64,000 nucleotides of DNA, from NCBI GenBank assembly GCA_030549775.1, contig CM060181.1:50226218-50290217 (forward strand), written 5' to 3'. The position numbers were made by a program, and so were the translations under genes. This DNA comes from Tamarix chinensis. Its lineage: Eukaryota; Streptophyta; Magnoliopsida; Caryophyllales; Tamaricaceae. Of the stretch, positions 11,301-22,648 are shown piece after piece (the first letter of the stretch is position 1; every line of letters begins with the position of its first letter). The notes beneath the pieces were generated by a model that was given only the letters and a program-made list of their open reading frames with translations, was not told the DNA's origin and ran no database searches.

Positions 11301-11490
11301 CGATGATTCTTTTTCCTATGAGTAGATACCTTTTTGGATTCCCGACATTAAGATATATTAGACCCATATGAGCTAAGTCCCTTTTGTGAAGATTTTTTGA
11401 AGTCATCATGGAACAGAGGAGGTGACCTAGGAGATAGAGAATAACATGTACAAGTCACATGCTGAGCTTTTTAGCATGAATGTATTAGGC
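11293..11490 (+). pseudogene. Chromodomain-like tail of the R1 integrase
   Basis: Following the integrase, the reading with stops ignored shows LDDSFSYE, PFVKIF, SHHGTEEVT and SHAELF. This is the order seen in the C-terminal chromodomain of Tekay/Del chromoviruses (VKVxWxxHxxEEATWExE...YPxLF). The tryptophan codons have become stops (TGG to TAG or TGA), a typical decay change. This domain is why I place R1 among the chromoviruses. Confidence 0.75.
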
Positions 11491-11650
11491 TTCAGGGTCC
11501 TCCCCTTTTAAAGGGGGTAGTCCCCACTAGTGTTGTGCCTACTTTGGTAGAGTTAACTACCAAGATCATCTTCCCTTACATCATCGTTATCTTCTTCCCC
11601 AACCTTTATTTGTTTACTTTAGGGACTAAGTCTCTTTTCAAAGGTAGTGA
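11491..11650 (+). other. R1 3' untranslated stretch with polypurine tract
   Basis: Non-coding region between pol and the 3' LTR. A purine run AAAGGGGG sits at about 11510-11518, and AAAGGTAGTGA ends exactly at the LTR start (11640-11650). The latter matches the usual position of the plus-strand primer of a Ty3/Gypsy element. Confidence 0.65.
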
Positions 11651-13179
11651 TGTAATACCCCAAATTTTAGCTAAGCCTAATCTTGAGTAATTAGAATCTT
11701 AACTTAATTATAATTTCAAAAAAATGTTATTTCTACATGACCCCAGATGGTTGTTAATGAAATTATCCTAGTAACTTAACCTAAATTATTTTAACCTAAA
11801 TCTAATTCTAAATGTACACTTATTTTTCCTTCCCCTTTTTCTTTTTCCTTTTTCCTTTTTCCTTTTTCCCCTTCTCTCTTTTTTTATTTTTTAAATTTTC
11901 CTCATCTGGCTGATTTTATTTTATTTTCTCCCCATCTTCTTGTTTGAATTTTTCCCCTAGACAATGCCTCTACAATCTCCCATGATGCCATCACGTCAAT
12001 CTTACTATCATCATCTCCCACCTCCACCTGCTACGCATGTTGCTCAATCATCTCTTTTCCTTCCTATGCAAGCATGTGTGTATATATATTTATATATATA
12101 ACACATTTAATGTCTCAACCACCCTCCTTTCCCATTCATTTTTCTATTAAAATATACATCAGCAAGCACAACCTTCTTCCCTCCCTCTCTCTCCATCTCG
12201 TTGTCTCCAAACGCACCCTAAAAACCACCAGTGACTACCCTTGTTGCACCTCCCTTCCTTTTCTCAACAAACCCTACCAAACACCACCCTACATAGCAAC
12301 ATTGCTCCATACCGCATACCACCAGCCAAAATCACCACAACACCATACCCCCGCTTCAGCAAACTCACTACAACCACCTTCTTCCTTCAACACTAACCAC
12401 CAGACCACAGCCAACACCTACGACCACGTCCACTGTAGTACTTCACCCAAATTTAGCCCTTTTTTCCGTTCCTCACCTCCTATCAATGGGATCTTGTGTC
12501 ATTCTTACCGTTTAGCTTTAAGACTAGTTTCCAATCGACCCTTATTTGTTACATAAAGTTTTCCCGATCACCTTCAAGTTTTATTTAAGTTTTTCCTTTG
12601 CCTTTCACTCTTCCTTACCTTATACTTTCCTTAATTATATCATTAAGTTGTACTGGTGTTTTTTTGTTTGTTTCTTAGGTGATTTACCAAAATTTCTGGA
12701 GGATACGGGATAGGATAAGTGCTTAGACACCTATGCCTTTTTCAATAAGGATACTAATCATAGTTAAGGTTTGATACTAATGCCTTTTATGATTTTTGTA
12801 TTATTTTGTGGTGGTGCTTATGGTGTTAAATTCATGTTGATCAATATTATGATGTGGGAAAATGATATTATATTTTAAAAAGTAAGTTGAGAAGCCTGCG
12901 ATATCATTATAATAATTTCTATATCCCATTTTGTATTTTGTATATTGTATATTGTACTTGGAGTTAAACTCCAACTATATTAATATTATGAAGTTTCTCT
13001 TTTTGTTTTTTTTTTTTATAATTATCATATTTACATTTTAGTTAGTTTTCCTTAGGATTAATATAAGGATGGTATGACAAGCCAAACTTATATTAATTAT
13101 GGTGGTAACACCTAGTTATTTTGGTATTATATTTATGCTAAAAATAAAAATTTTAAATAGTAAATTTTGGGGTATTATA
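11651..13179 (+). mobile_element. 3' LTR of element R1 (~1.5 kb)
   Basis: It starts TGTAATACCCC directly after the polypurine tract and ends TAGTAAATTTTGGGGTATTATA (a mutated GTGTTACA) at 13179. The first 80 bases match the 5' end of minus-strand LTR L (right edge 22648) and the middle matches the R2 LTR, so R1, L and R2 are one family. Contents: AT-rich start, pyrimidine-rich block (11820-11900), C-rich block (12120-12480), AT-rich tail. It is shorter than the solo LTRs because it lacks the repeat arrays. The 5' LTR of R1 is before the window. Confidence 0.85.
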
Positions 13180-13817
13180 ATATTGTAGAGGGTTGTTTGG
13201 TTAGAAGAGGAAGAATGAGCAACCGTGAATGGGCTAGTAGGTGTGCATGGCCAAGAAAGGAAGGAAGGAGAGCTATAGGCAAAGAGTGGTAAGGATCTAT
13301 TTGGCCTAAAGGGGAAATGGAAAAGGGAAAAGGAGGTAGGAGGCATCGATAGGGAAAGAAGAAAAGGAAAAAAGAATGAACATAACACAATGTATTAGGC
13401 TAGAGGCATAAGCAAGGAGAGAAGGGAAAAAAAGTAGGATGAGTTAGCATATTGGAAAGAAGGGGAAGAAAGAAAAAAAGGAAAATAAGGGAGATAAAAA
13501 GAAAGAAAAAGGAAAAGGGAAAAAATTAGGATTAGAATTAGAAATATAATTAGGTTAGATTTAGAATTAAGATAAACTTAATTTATTAAAGTTTAGGATA
13601 TTTGATTAGGAAAAATAAATGGGCTAAAATTTATCAATTTAGGGTGAATTAAAATAAAAATAAAATATAAAATAATTAGCATTAATCTATTTGATAATTT
13701 ATCTAGGTTTGTGGGTTAAGGGTTAATAAAAATATTTAATCTCATATTTAAGGGTTAGGTTTTAGATAAAATGTTAAATGCTCGAAATTAAGTTTTACAA
13801 AATTTTTGGGTATTACA
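13180..13817 (-). mobile_element. 5' part of minus-strand LTR K, host of R1
   Basis: Read on the minus strand, it starts TGTAATACCC at 13817. It then shows the AT-rich start of the LTR I type and enters a pyrimidine-rich block (purine-rich on +, 13190-13520). It is cut at 13179/13180 by the end of R1, so R1 probably inserted in K and the rest of K lies before the window. The duplication next to R1 would be ATATT; its partner is out of view. Confidence 0.7.
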
Positions 13818-15183
13818 TCAACCTATCATCTAAATAAGTGACTTAGCTTAGCTAATTCTTTTATAATGGCTTTGTTTGCTAGATGATTTTCTAATAAATA
13901 CTTATATAACTTGTATATTGTTGAAGAGTTAATAAATTTAATTAATTGATTGTTGTATTTGAGATTATCACATGGAAGAGCTTTCTGATGGCTTTATCAC
14001 AAGAAATCACTTGATAAATAGCTAGCAACACTTATTCTTCTTATTTAAATTAATAAAAAATTTTAAAAAAATAAAATAAATTATTTATAAACTTTGATGG
14101 TTTTTGTTCTAGTTATTGCATTTGGGGTTTTATTAATAAATTTTTGTGTTTTTTTACTTGTACAAATACACTTGTACTTTTTGTAATCCTTAAAAAATAA
14201 TTGGACTTCAAAACTTTTAAAGCTTTGTATTTCATTTAAAAAGTTGATATAAATATTCATTTTTGCTTTAATTTTCTATTTGGATTTTTTTATTGTTGTT
14301 TCGCATTGTGTTCTTCTATGAAGTAATATTTTTTATTTTATGATGTAAAAATTGATAACTTTAAATTTTTTCATTTGAACAAATATCACAAGAGTCTTCA
14401 TCTTCAATAAATAATCCACAAAGGTGACCAACTCTAATATGTTTGAAGTTCCAAGAGATCCTTAAATTAATGAAGGTGGTTTAGATGATTTGGAGACTCA
14501 AAACAATGATGAAGAGGTGAATGATGAGACAAACAAGGAGCCTAATGGTGATGCTACAGTAAAAGAAGGATGATGATAATGCAATTAAAAAGAAGGTTAG
14601 CAATACAATTTGGCTTTTGGGATGATTTTAAAGAGGCTATATTGAAAGATAATACAAGAAAATGGGAACACAATCATCATCACAAGATGCTTATACTTTC
14701 TACATGAGGTGTTACCATACATTTAAATAAACACTCGGTATGATTTCCTAGTCATCCTTAAAAGAAGAATCAAACATTCTCTCTTTTAAAATCAACTAGT
14801 TTTAGTATTGATCTAAATTTTAGGTATGACTATATGAAAGCTAGGAAAGTTGTTTTTTAAATGATAGTGATGTATTAATACTCTTTTAATATATTAAAGT
14901 TAAGAAAGTGTTGTTGAACCATATTTGATAAGTTTTAAAAAAACTTCTCACAATATGGTTGGGTAAGATTGTTTTAATACGTATAAATATGAGAAAATGA
15001 AGGTTAACATACGTTGCTAGAACATTCGTGACTAATGAGTGAAATTCTTGTGGCTAAAACATTTTGCTATAGAATTTTTGGATGTCACCTTCTATGACCT
15101 ATAAGTCTATGACAAAATTGTTAGCTACAAGAAAAGTGATTTAGTGGCTATAATTGGTAATTTTATCAATGAGCAATTAGTGA
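13818..15183. other. AT-rich stretch without recognised gene
   Basis: No coding frame or LTR end is recognisable. One point of note is GCTACAAGAAAAGTGATTTA at 15124-15143, which resembles the subterminal sequence of CACTA transposons (CACTACAAGAAAA). A partly complementary TTCTTGTGGCTAAAAC lies at 15044-15059. These are too short and diverged to define an element. Confidence 0.4.
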
Positions 15184-15552
15184 TATATATTTCAATAGTC
15201 ACGAGTGTTACTATAGTGTATGTTATAATATCCATGAGTAGTTTCATGGCCCATATCTTGATATCCACAAGGACAAAGCACATGTATCAATAGTTAAAAG
15301 TAGTCCCATGGATCATATCTCTATAGTCATGAATAATCTAATGACTCGAGTCTCCATAGTTACAATTAGTCCCATGACACTTATATCAATGGCAACGAGT
15401 AGCTCTGTGAAACATGTCTTGATGGCCATGAGTTGATCCATGGTACATGTCTATATAACCATGAGAAGTTCTATTGTTCACATCTTGATATCCATGAACA
15501 TCCATTTTACATACATATAAATAGCCACATATAGTCTCATGACACATGTCTT
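15184..15552. repeat. Degenerate tandem repeat, ~33-bp unit
   Basis: About eleven copies of a unit like ATGTCTTGATAGCCATGAGT followed by AGTCCCATGACAC. Units differ at many positions, so the array is old. The unit does not match the minisatellites of the nearby LTRs. It may belong to the left part of LTR L, whose end was not found. Confidence 0.75.
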
Positions 15553-16304
15553 ATTAATTTCTTTTTCATGATTGATTTAAATAGTAAATAACATTTTTAA
15601 AGTAGATAAGGTACATCACAAGATCATAAGGTCATTCTCTAGGGTTAAGACCCTTCTATTTCCCAAAAACCCAAATTTCACATTTTATCATAACTCTTAT
15701 TATGTTACTCTTTTACCCACCAGACTTAGTACCTCTTCCTAAAATATTATTATTATTATCAATATAATCAAATTTCAAGGCTTAATTCTAAGGTCTTACA
15801 CATGTGATAATAACCCAATCTCAAGAGTTACTATTTTAAGGGCTTATGAACCCTAATTTTATGAGTACATCATAACTTTTATTGAATGACCCATATAATT
15901 ATAAGATATAATATACATTACCAAAACACTAATATTGACATCCTACATAATTTTTATGGTCTAACTCTACCGTTTCGCATATACGATAACAAACTTCCCA
16001 TTTTAGGGTTATAGTTCCTAAATCAAGCCATTTTCATACTTTATTAAACTTATGTCACTCATGACTACTCTAAACACTTTATATAAATTCCTTAGCATAT
16101 TTTAGATAATATAACACATTAAAATACCATTATTCTCATATTAAACCCTTATTGACCAAAACATCCGTACCGATAACAAAATTCCTTATTTTATGCAGAT
16201 CTTATATGTTTTGGTAACATTATTTCCAAATCCTCCATTTATAACATTATACCTTATAATACTCATTTCCCCACTTATCAGACCTTATTAACCCTTATTA
16301 CAAC
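15553..16304 (-). mobile_element. LTR L, left part (minus strand, R1/R2 family)
   Basis: The sequence from about 15600 aligns by eye with 41800-42400 in the R2 3' LTR: same order of CCCAAATTTCACA, ATTATTATTA, TACACATGTGATAATA and CCTTATTTTA blocks. It is interrupted at 16304 by LTR C and resumes at 21173 after the duplicated ACAAC. The left end (the 3' end of the LTR) could not be placed. Confidence 0.7.
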
Positions 16305-16729
16305 TGAAATGCAACAAAATTTCTTATTTTATTATTTATTATTAAATAAGATTTTATTATGAAAATTAATTAAATAAATTAGTTTATTTAAGACAAAATA
16401 AAATTAAGTAGGTCAAATCATGAGAAATCATATAAATATTTTAATTAGGGTGAAATTTGGGTATTTTAGCTAATTAAGGATTTTATTTTAGAAATTAATT
16501 AAATAAATTATTTTATTTAAAATAAGAAGGAGAAAATAGTTTTAAATTAATATTAATTTTATAAATAATTTAATGGAAGAAAATTAGAGTGATTTGCTAA
16601 TTAAAATGGAATTTTTGGAAAATCTTTTGAAAATCCTAATTTAGCTTAAAAAGGGATTTAAATATTATTATTTTTAAATATCCCAAATATTTTAATTAAT
16701 TTAAATACCCAACTTAATTCTTTTTCTCT

Positions 16730-17950
16730 TTTCCTTTTTTTTCCTTTTTCCTTTTTCTTTCTTCCTTTTTCTTTCTTTTTCCTTCTTCTTCTTTCTTCCT
16801 CACCTTCTCCCTGACCTGGGCCATTCCAGCGGCCTAGATCCCTCGCCCCTTTCTTCCTTCGTTCACGGCCCACTCCTGATTCTTTCTTTTAATCCTCCTT
16901 CAGCAGCCAGCGCGCTGCATTTCTTCCCGTTTATCCCCAAAACGCGACATTTCATTTAAGTCATACCCTCACCTTGCGCCCGGCCTTGTTCCTTCCTTTT
17001 TCTTTCTCTTTCATAAACCGCCTGGTTCCTCCCTTTTCTTCTTCTTCTTCCTTCTCACCTGCCCAGCCCGCCGACCTTTGACCTGCAACTTCTTCCGATC
17101 GGCCAAAAATTTTGGCGGTGACTACGCACGATCGCTGCCCACCTCCCTCTCTCTTCCACGTTGACTCACCAACCACACCTATCTGCCCACTTCCCCCTCT
17201 CCTCGCACGGTTTTCCTCTCTCTCTCTCTTGCGCACATCCCTTTACCCCGTTTTGATTTCTATCGGCCAACCTCGCCACCGACGACCGGAGCCCTACCTC
17301 CCTTACCCCGTAACCGACCCACAGAACCCTAACCTCCCTTTTAAAACTTATAAATACCCCTTACCAACCCTGTAGTTCAGTTTTGTTTTTTTGAACCCAG
17401 GGAATCCTTTCTTTTCGCCGCCACCCCTTTAGACGTCTCGTCCGCCTCCTCTGGCCAACTTATCCGCCATCTATGGCCACCAAACTCTTCCTTGAACTTC
17501 CCTCTGGCTAACCAAATGTCCCATATCCCTCGATTCTTCCTGTGAAATCCACCTCGACCGTGTAGACTTCCCTTCTTAACCAAACCATTTTCTGCCACCT
17601 TCACCCTTCAACCACCATTAGCCACCTCCCCTGATGCTTCCACCGCTTCTTTTACCTCTCAAATTATTCTACAGACCATCCTCTGCCTTCCCTTACCTTT
17701 CTTTTCCTCTCCCTCCCTCTCCTCCTCTCTTTCTCTTCTTCTCCTCCATTTGGCCACCGTCGCTGCCACCTTTGGCTATGTCGCCACCTCCATTATGCTC
17801 CTCTCCCTCTAGGAATTCTTAAACAGCCCAACTTCCACCTCCATTTTCCCTATCTTTTTTTTCCAGCATTCAACTTTTCCCTTTTTCTTCTCTTTTTTCG
17901 GCCGCCGGTACCGCCTATCCCCACCAGCCTAAGGTTGAACCTTAGACCCT
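16730..17950 (+). other. Pyrimidine-rich then GC-rich core of LTR C
   Basis: A CTTTTTCC-rich run (16730-16810) is followed by CG-containing, C-rich sequence. The open frames in it (for example 17112-17375) are Pro/Ser/Leu-rich and match nothing I recognise. The same block order is found in LTR B at 4840-5830. Most likely it is the LTR promoter or leader zone. Confidence 0.6.
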
Positions 17951-18000
17951 CTCAGCCCTCTTCCCTATTTTTACAAGCCTTAAATTATTTTATTTCCTTT

Positions 18001-18628
18001 ATTCTAATATAAATCCTATTATTATTATTATGATTATGATTATTATTAGGATTATGATTATGATTATGATTATGATTATTATTATTATTATTATTATTTT
18101 CATTTTTAATATGTATTATTATTTCTATTAATATTAATGTTTTTATTATTATTCTTTTGAGAGTTGAAGCCCTATTATATTTTAATTCGATTTTATTATT
18201 ATTATTATTGTTATTATCTTTATTATTAATACTAAAATGTTATTATTATTATTTACTATTTTGAAATTGTTATTATTATTATTTCAGTATTATTATTATT
18301 ACTACCTTACCATTAGTGTTGTTGTTGTTGTTGTTGTTGTTTTTATTATTACTTTCATTATTATTATTTTCAAGTGTTAGTATTATTATTTTATATAGGA
18401 CTGAAACCCTATTGTGCTTATTTTAAATTTTAGTAGTAGTATTAAAATATCATGGCTTATTATTATTAGGGTTATAAGTGTTTTTATTATTATTAGTATT
18501 TATTCTTATTAATGTTATTATTATTATTTATTAATTTATTATTACTCAATGTAGGGTAGAAACCCTACTTCTTTTTATCTTCAAATATTATCCTTACTAT
18601 TATTACCATTATGATGATGATGATGATG

Positions 18629-18699
<71 letters not shown>

Positions 18700-18850
18700 A
18701 ACAATATTATTATTTTTATCATCATCATCATCATTATTATTATTATTATTATTATTATTTCATCACTATTATTATTAATAAATTTGGTTATTTATTTTAC
18801 TAATATTATTATTAGTATTATTTTGGTAAAGGGGTCGAAGCCCTCATTTC
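18001..18850. repeat. ATT/TTG/ATG triplet microsatellite zone in LTR C
   Basis: Long runs of ATT, with GTT (18319-18340), ATG (18611-18630) and ATC (18719-18733) triplets. The ATG block and the ATC block flank a long ATT run, so the ends are complementary. Confidence 0.95.
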
Positions 18851-19429
18851 ATTATGTTTTGAGTAATGCCTTTTTATTATTATTGTTACTATTTTTATTA
18901 TTCTTGTTAATATTAATATTGATATTATTTTTGGTATTTTTTCTATTATTATTTTAATATTTTATCAAAAGCCTAGTCTTATAATAAGTTAATGATTAAT
19001 AGTATTTTGATAGGAGGGAGTCTAATCTTAGTTTTTCCCTCATAATAGGTGAGACTAGTCAAAGCTCTAAGGAGGCATAGGAGTGTGCTCCAAGACCGGT
19101 ATCATTTTAGGTAAGGGTGTTACTAAGGCCTTTTATGTGTTTATATGCATTATGTGCTTCGCATGTTATGTATTCGATGTTTATCATTATTAATTATTTC
19201 GTATGTGGTATGACGTGGAGTTGATGTATGTCTTTATGTATTTATATAGCATGTGTACTATATGTGATAAAATATTGTGGTATGTGATGTGACCCTATAA
19301 GACATGTATGTGAGGACGTATAAAAGTGGTATTGTATGGGAAAAAGGTTGGAAATTGGAAATGGAAAATGGGAAGTAAGTTGACTAAAATGGAAATGAGT
19401 TGACCTAAGTATTTTAATGATCTATGAGC

Positions 19430-19960
19430 GGGGGGAATAAAAGAAAGAATTTAGGGTTTCATGTAGAGGAATCTAATTTAGGGTTTCGTGTGGACGAATC
19501 TGATTTATGGTTTTGTATGGGAGAATCCAATTTATGGTGTTATATGGGAGAATATAATTTATGGTTTTATATGGGAGAATCTAATTTATGGTTTTGTATG
19601 GGAGAATCTGATCTATGGTTTTGCATGATTTATTTGGGAGAATTTAATCTATGGTTGCATGGTGGTATTAGGTTTTGCATAGTGGTATTAGGGTTTGCAT
19701 GGTGGTATTGAGGTTTGCATGGTGGTATTAGGGTTTGTGTGGTGGTATTAATGGTTTTATAGTGGTATTAGGGTTTGCATGGTGGTATTAATAGTTGCAT
19801 GGTAGTATTAATGGTTGTATGGTGGTATTAAGGTTTGCATGGTGGAGTTAGGGTTTTGCATGGGAGTTAATAATTGCATGAGATTTAGGGTTTGTATGAA
19901 AAGTTCAAGAGGTTGCATGGGATGTGTAAAGTTTGCATGGGGGAGAAATTTACGTATGAA
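19430..19960 (+). repeat. Minisatellites in LTR C
   Basis: Two adjoining arrays. The first has ~27-30-bp units GGAGAATCTAATTTATGGTT plus TTGTATG (19440-19660). The second has ~20-bp units GGTATTAGGGTTTGCATGGT (19660-19870). Both derive from the AGGGTTTGCATGG core shared with B and D. Confidence 0.85.
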
Positions 19961-20280
19961 AGGTTGATTTGGGAGGTAAGAAAGGTAATGTAAGTGTTAT
20001 TTGGGTGTTTGAACTTTTTAGATGAAAAATAATACGTGGAGATTATATAAGGGTCCGTAGGAGACCGAAATAGGGTTTGTGTGTATAATTAGGGTTGTTG
20101 TGATTGCTTAGAATTTTTGTATTATCATGTGTGTTTGGTGATTAAAGTGTAATTATGATTGTGAAATTTATGATTTGTGATGTGTGAAGTGTAAAGAGAA
20201 TGATTCATGCATGTCCAGAATGAAAGTTTCTGAATAAGATACTTAAAACACTAATTATGTAAAGTGGAAGATGTTGAGTC

Positions 20281-20415
20281 GGGCCCAGACCGATCCACCA
20301 GCATAAAATAGTGGCAGGGTATGTTACCCTCGCAACCGATCCACCAGCTAAAATAGTAGCAAGGCATGTACCCTTGCGACCGATCCACCGACTAAAATAG
20401 TGGGGTTCCCGTACT
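20281..20415 (+). repeat. CCGGT-type array in LTR C
   Basis: Three units of CCGATCCACC followed by AGC/GAC-TAAAATAG-TGG and a GCA-GGTATGTTACCCTCGC-like spacer. This is fewer than in B or D and with lost CpGs (CCGG to CCAG). Confidence 0.8.
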
Positions 20416-20618
20416 CATATGGACTTGATAAAGAGCATGGTGTAAAAATATTTCGATAAAGGATTTATGAAGTAATTAATCTGAACTATATTGGATCTTG
20501 GCATTTTCACCTGATCGTTCATTTGCCTTTATGTTATTGTGTTAGTGATTATGCCCTATTATTATTCTGCATGGATTATGTGCTTATGTATTGGCCTTAG
20601 TGCTCGGTTACCTTACTC

Positions 20619-21167
20619 AGTACGTAGTGTACTGATCACCCTTTTCATGGGTGCTGCTCATTCCCACGAGTAGTATGCCCTTCTGTCTTTGTGCAAGTAG
20701 GCAAGACATCAGTCGGGGTTGTGTGTTGAGCATGTTTTGGCTCAAAGTTCGAGAGAGTTGTGGCCATATTTCAGTCTTTATGTGATTCTATTTCCTTTTG
20801 TTATTTCTTTTGTATCAAATATATCCTTTTTAATTTATTACCTTGCATTGAGTTTTCTAGATGAAGCTTTGATCTTATGAAAGTGTTATTTCTTCTTTCT
20901 GTGGAATTTTAACTATGTACTCTGATTCATGATTCTTTTACGCGTACTCTGAATTTTTGATGTACGATTCCTTCTAGTTCTTTTATGTACTCTTGGTTTG
21001 AATTTAATATTAATCTTTTTAGCCTTAGCACTTAGTACTGGAACGGTCAAAGAGAACTGGTCTGGTACTAAGTGTGGCGGTAACATCCCTAGAATTCAAG
21101 GGTTTTAATTTAAATATTTCTATTATAATTTCTTTTGCTTTAAAAAAAAGTAGTGAATTTTGGGGTG
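20619..21167 (+). other. Conserved palindromes at the 3' end of LTR C
   Basis: AGTACG-TAG-TGTACT (20619-20633; one G-C pair has become G-T) and CATGGG...CCCACG (20646-20668) come first. The imperfect pair ACTTAGTACTGGAACGGT with its partner ending TACTAAGTGT then lies at about 21028-21074. The order is the same as in LTR B. Confidence 0.65.
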
Positions 21168-21172
21168 TTATA

Positions 21173-22648
21173 ACAACCGTATACCACACCAAGGGTTTTC
21201 CACATAGAATAACGATATTGCATGATCTCCACTTACTTATTTTCTATCACATAATATCAACATCATATCATAGAATTAAAAATCATACATTTGATCACAT
21301 AATATCAATAAAATGGTATAAAACAATCATCCAAAATACTTAGCAACAAAAAATACTAGACTGTGACAAGTATCTTTATAAAAAAGGCTTCAGTCTCTAA
21401 GTATGTAAATTCTATCTCATCTCTTCTGGAACCTCAAAAATGATACCTAAGAAACCACAATAAAACACCATTAGTATTAAACCAAAATAATTAAAGGAAA
21501 ATTTAAGGAAATAGATGGGTAAAATAAAGGAGGATTAAACCAAGACAAACTACTTTGGGAGAATTTTCATAATTGAGAGGAGGAGAGGTAACAAGTGCTA
21601 AGCCAAGGGGTGGTAAATGCACAATCTGTCATTTCTAGGTGGTATACACTCGTGGTAATGACCAAAGTAAGGTGGTAGATTTCAGTGGATGTAACTTAGG
21701 AGGGCATAGTGTAGTTGGTTTGGTCAAATGGTGATGGTGTGTTGCGGTTGTTGTTACTGCAACCAAGTGAAGAAAATGAAGAGGGGATTTGAGGTGTGTT
21801 TGGTTGAAGGTGGAGCATGGGTTACGGTTGGTGTGGCCAAATGGTGGGGGTGGTGTTTGATTGTTTGTGTTGCAATCAAGGAATAAAAATAAAGGAGGGA
21901 AATTGCGGTGAGTTTGGCAAGTGGATGGGGATAGGAATAGTGGATTTGGCTGATGTTATGGGTGAGGGAAAGGCAAAGGTGACCAAAGGTAGTGGAGGTG
22001 CTTCAGTTGGGCTCGCTAATTGTGGGTTTTCTTTGGGGTAATTGTTTTTTCAAAAACAAGGAGGAGAAGAGGAGGGAGAAGGTATTACATTGGTGGAATT
22101 GTTTCAAAAGAAGAATGGAAGGAAAAGGAGAGAGGTTTGGTTGCATATATTGTATATATATACACACATACATGCTTGAGGGGGAATAAAAGGTGAGAAT
22201 GACAGTCGATAAGGTCATAAATATTAACACACACATGGAACGGGAGGAGTTAGGGTTGAATTAAGATTATATGGGGAATAGCAAGGGTAAGGTCTAGACA
22301 AGAGGGATTTGCACTCAAGGGGGAAAGGAACCAAAGCAGGGAAACAATTTTGACATGCAAGTGGGGAAAAGAGAAAAACAAATCAAGAAGAAAATGTAAA
22401 CAGGATTTTAGATTTATATTTAGGTTAAATAGCTTAGGGTAAAGTAATGGAATAAAGTAATTATCGACCATTTAGTTTTAGGTTTAGCTTGAGAAAAATA
22501 ATACTAACCTAAAATAAAGTTTAGGGTTAGGCTAAGATTTATGATCAAAGAGTTAGGATAGAATGGAAATATACATTTCTTGATATTAGATTTAAGTTAC
22601 AATATTAATTACTCAAGATTAGGGTTATCTAAAATTCAGCGTATTACA
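21173..22648 (-). mobile_element. LTR L, right part with its 5' end (minus strand)
   Basis: It begins with the ACAAC duplication and aligns with the R2 LTR (42500-43400): AAAAAAGGCTT-CAGTCTCTAAG, then the block that is C-rich on the minus strand (21540-22120), then the TACACACATACATGC segment. It ends GTATTACA at 22648, which is TGTAATAC on the minus strand, followed by the R1-type LTR start. The small frames here (21817-22236) are low-complexity shadows. Confidence 0.78.

Larger units (their letters stand above)
16305..21172 (+). mobile_element. Solo LTR C (Tekay-like, ~4.87 kb), nested in LTR L
   Basis: It starts TGAAATGCAAC and ends TAGTGAATTTTGGGGTGTTATA. ACAAC at 16300-16304 is repeated exactly at 21173-21177. 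It has the B-type layout: AT-rich start (to 16700), pyrimidine/GC core (16720-17950), ATT microsatellites (18001-18850), AGGGTTTGCATGG minisatellite (19430-19960), CCGGT array (20281-20415), palindromes (20619-20668) and the terminal inverted repeat zone (21021-21167). There is no internal region. It lies in the opposite orientation to its host LTR. Confidence 0.9.

Noticed and set aside
12074..12556. 160-residue open frame on +
   Set aside because: It lies in the C-rich block of the R1 3' LTR. Composition is Pro/Ser/Thr/Leu low-complexity with no recognisable domain, and equivalent LTRs do not keep the frame.
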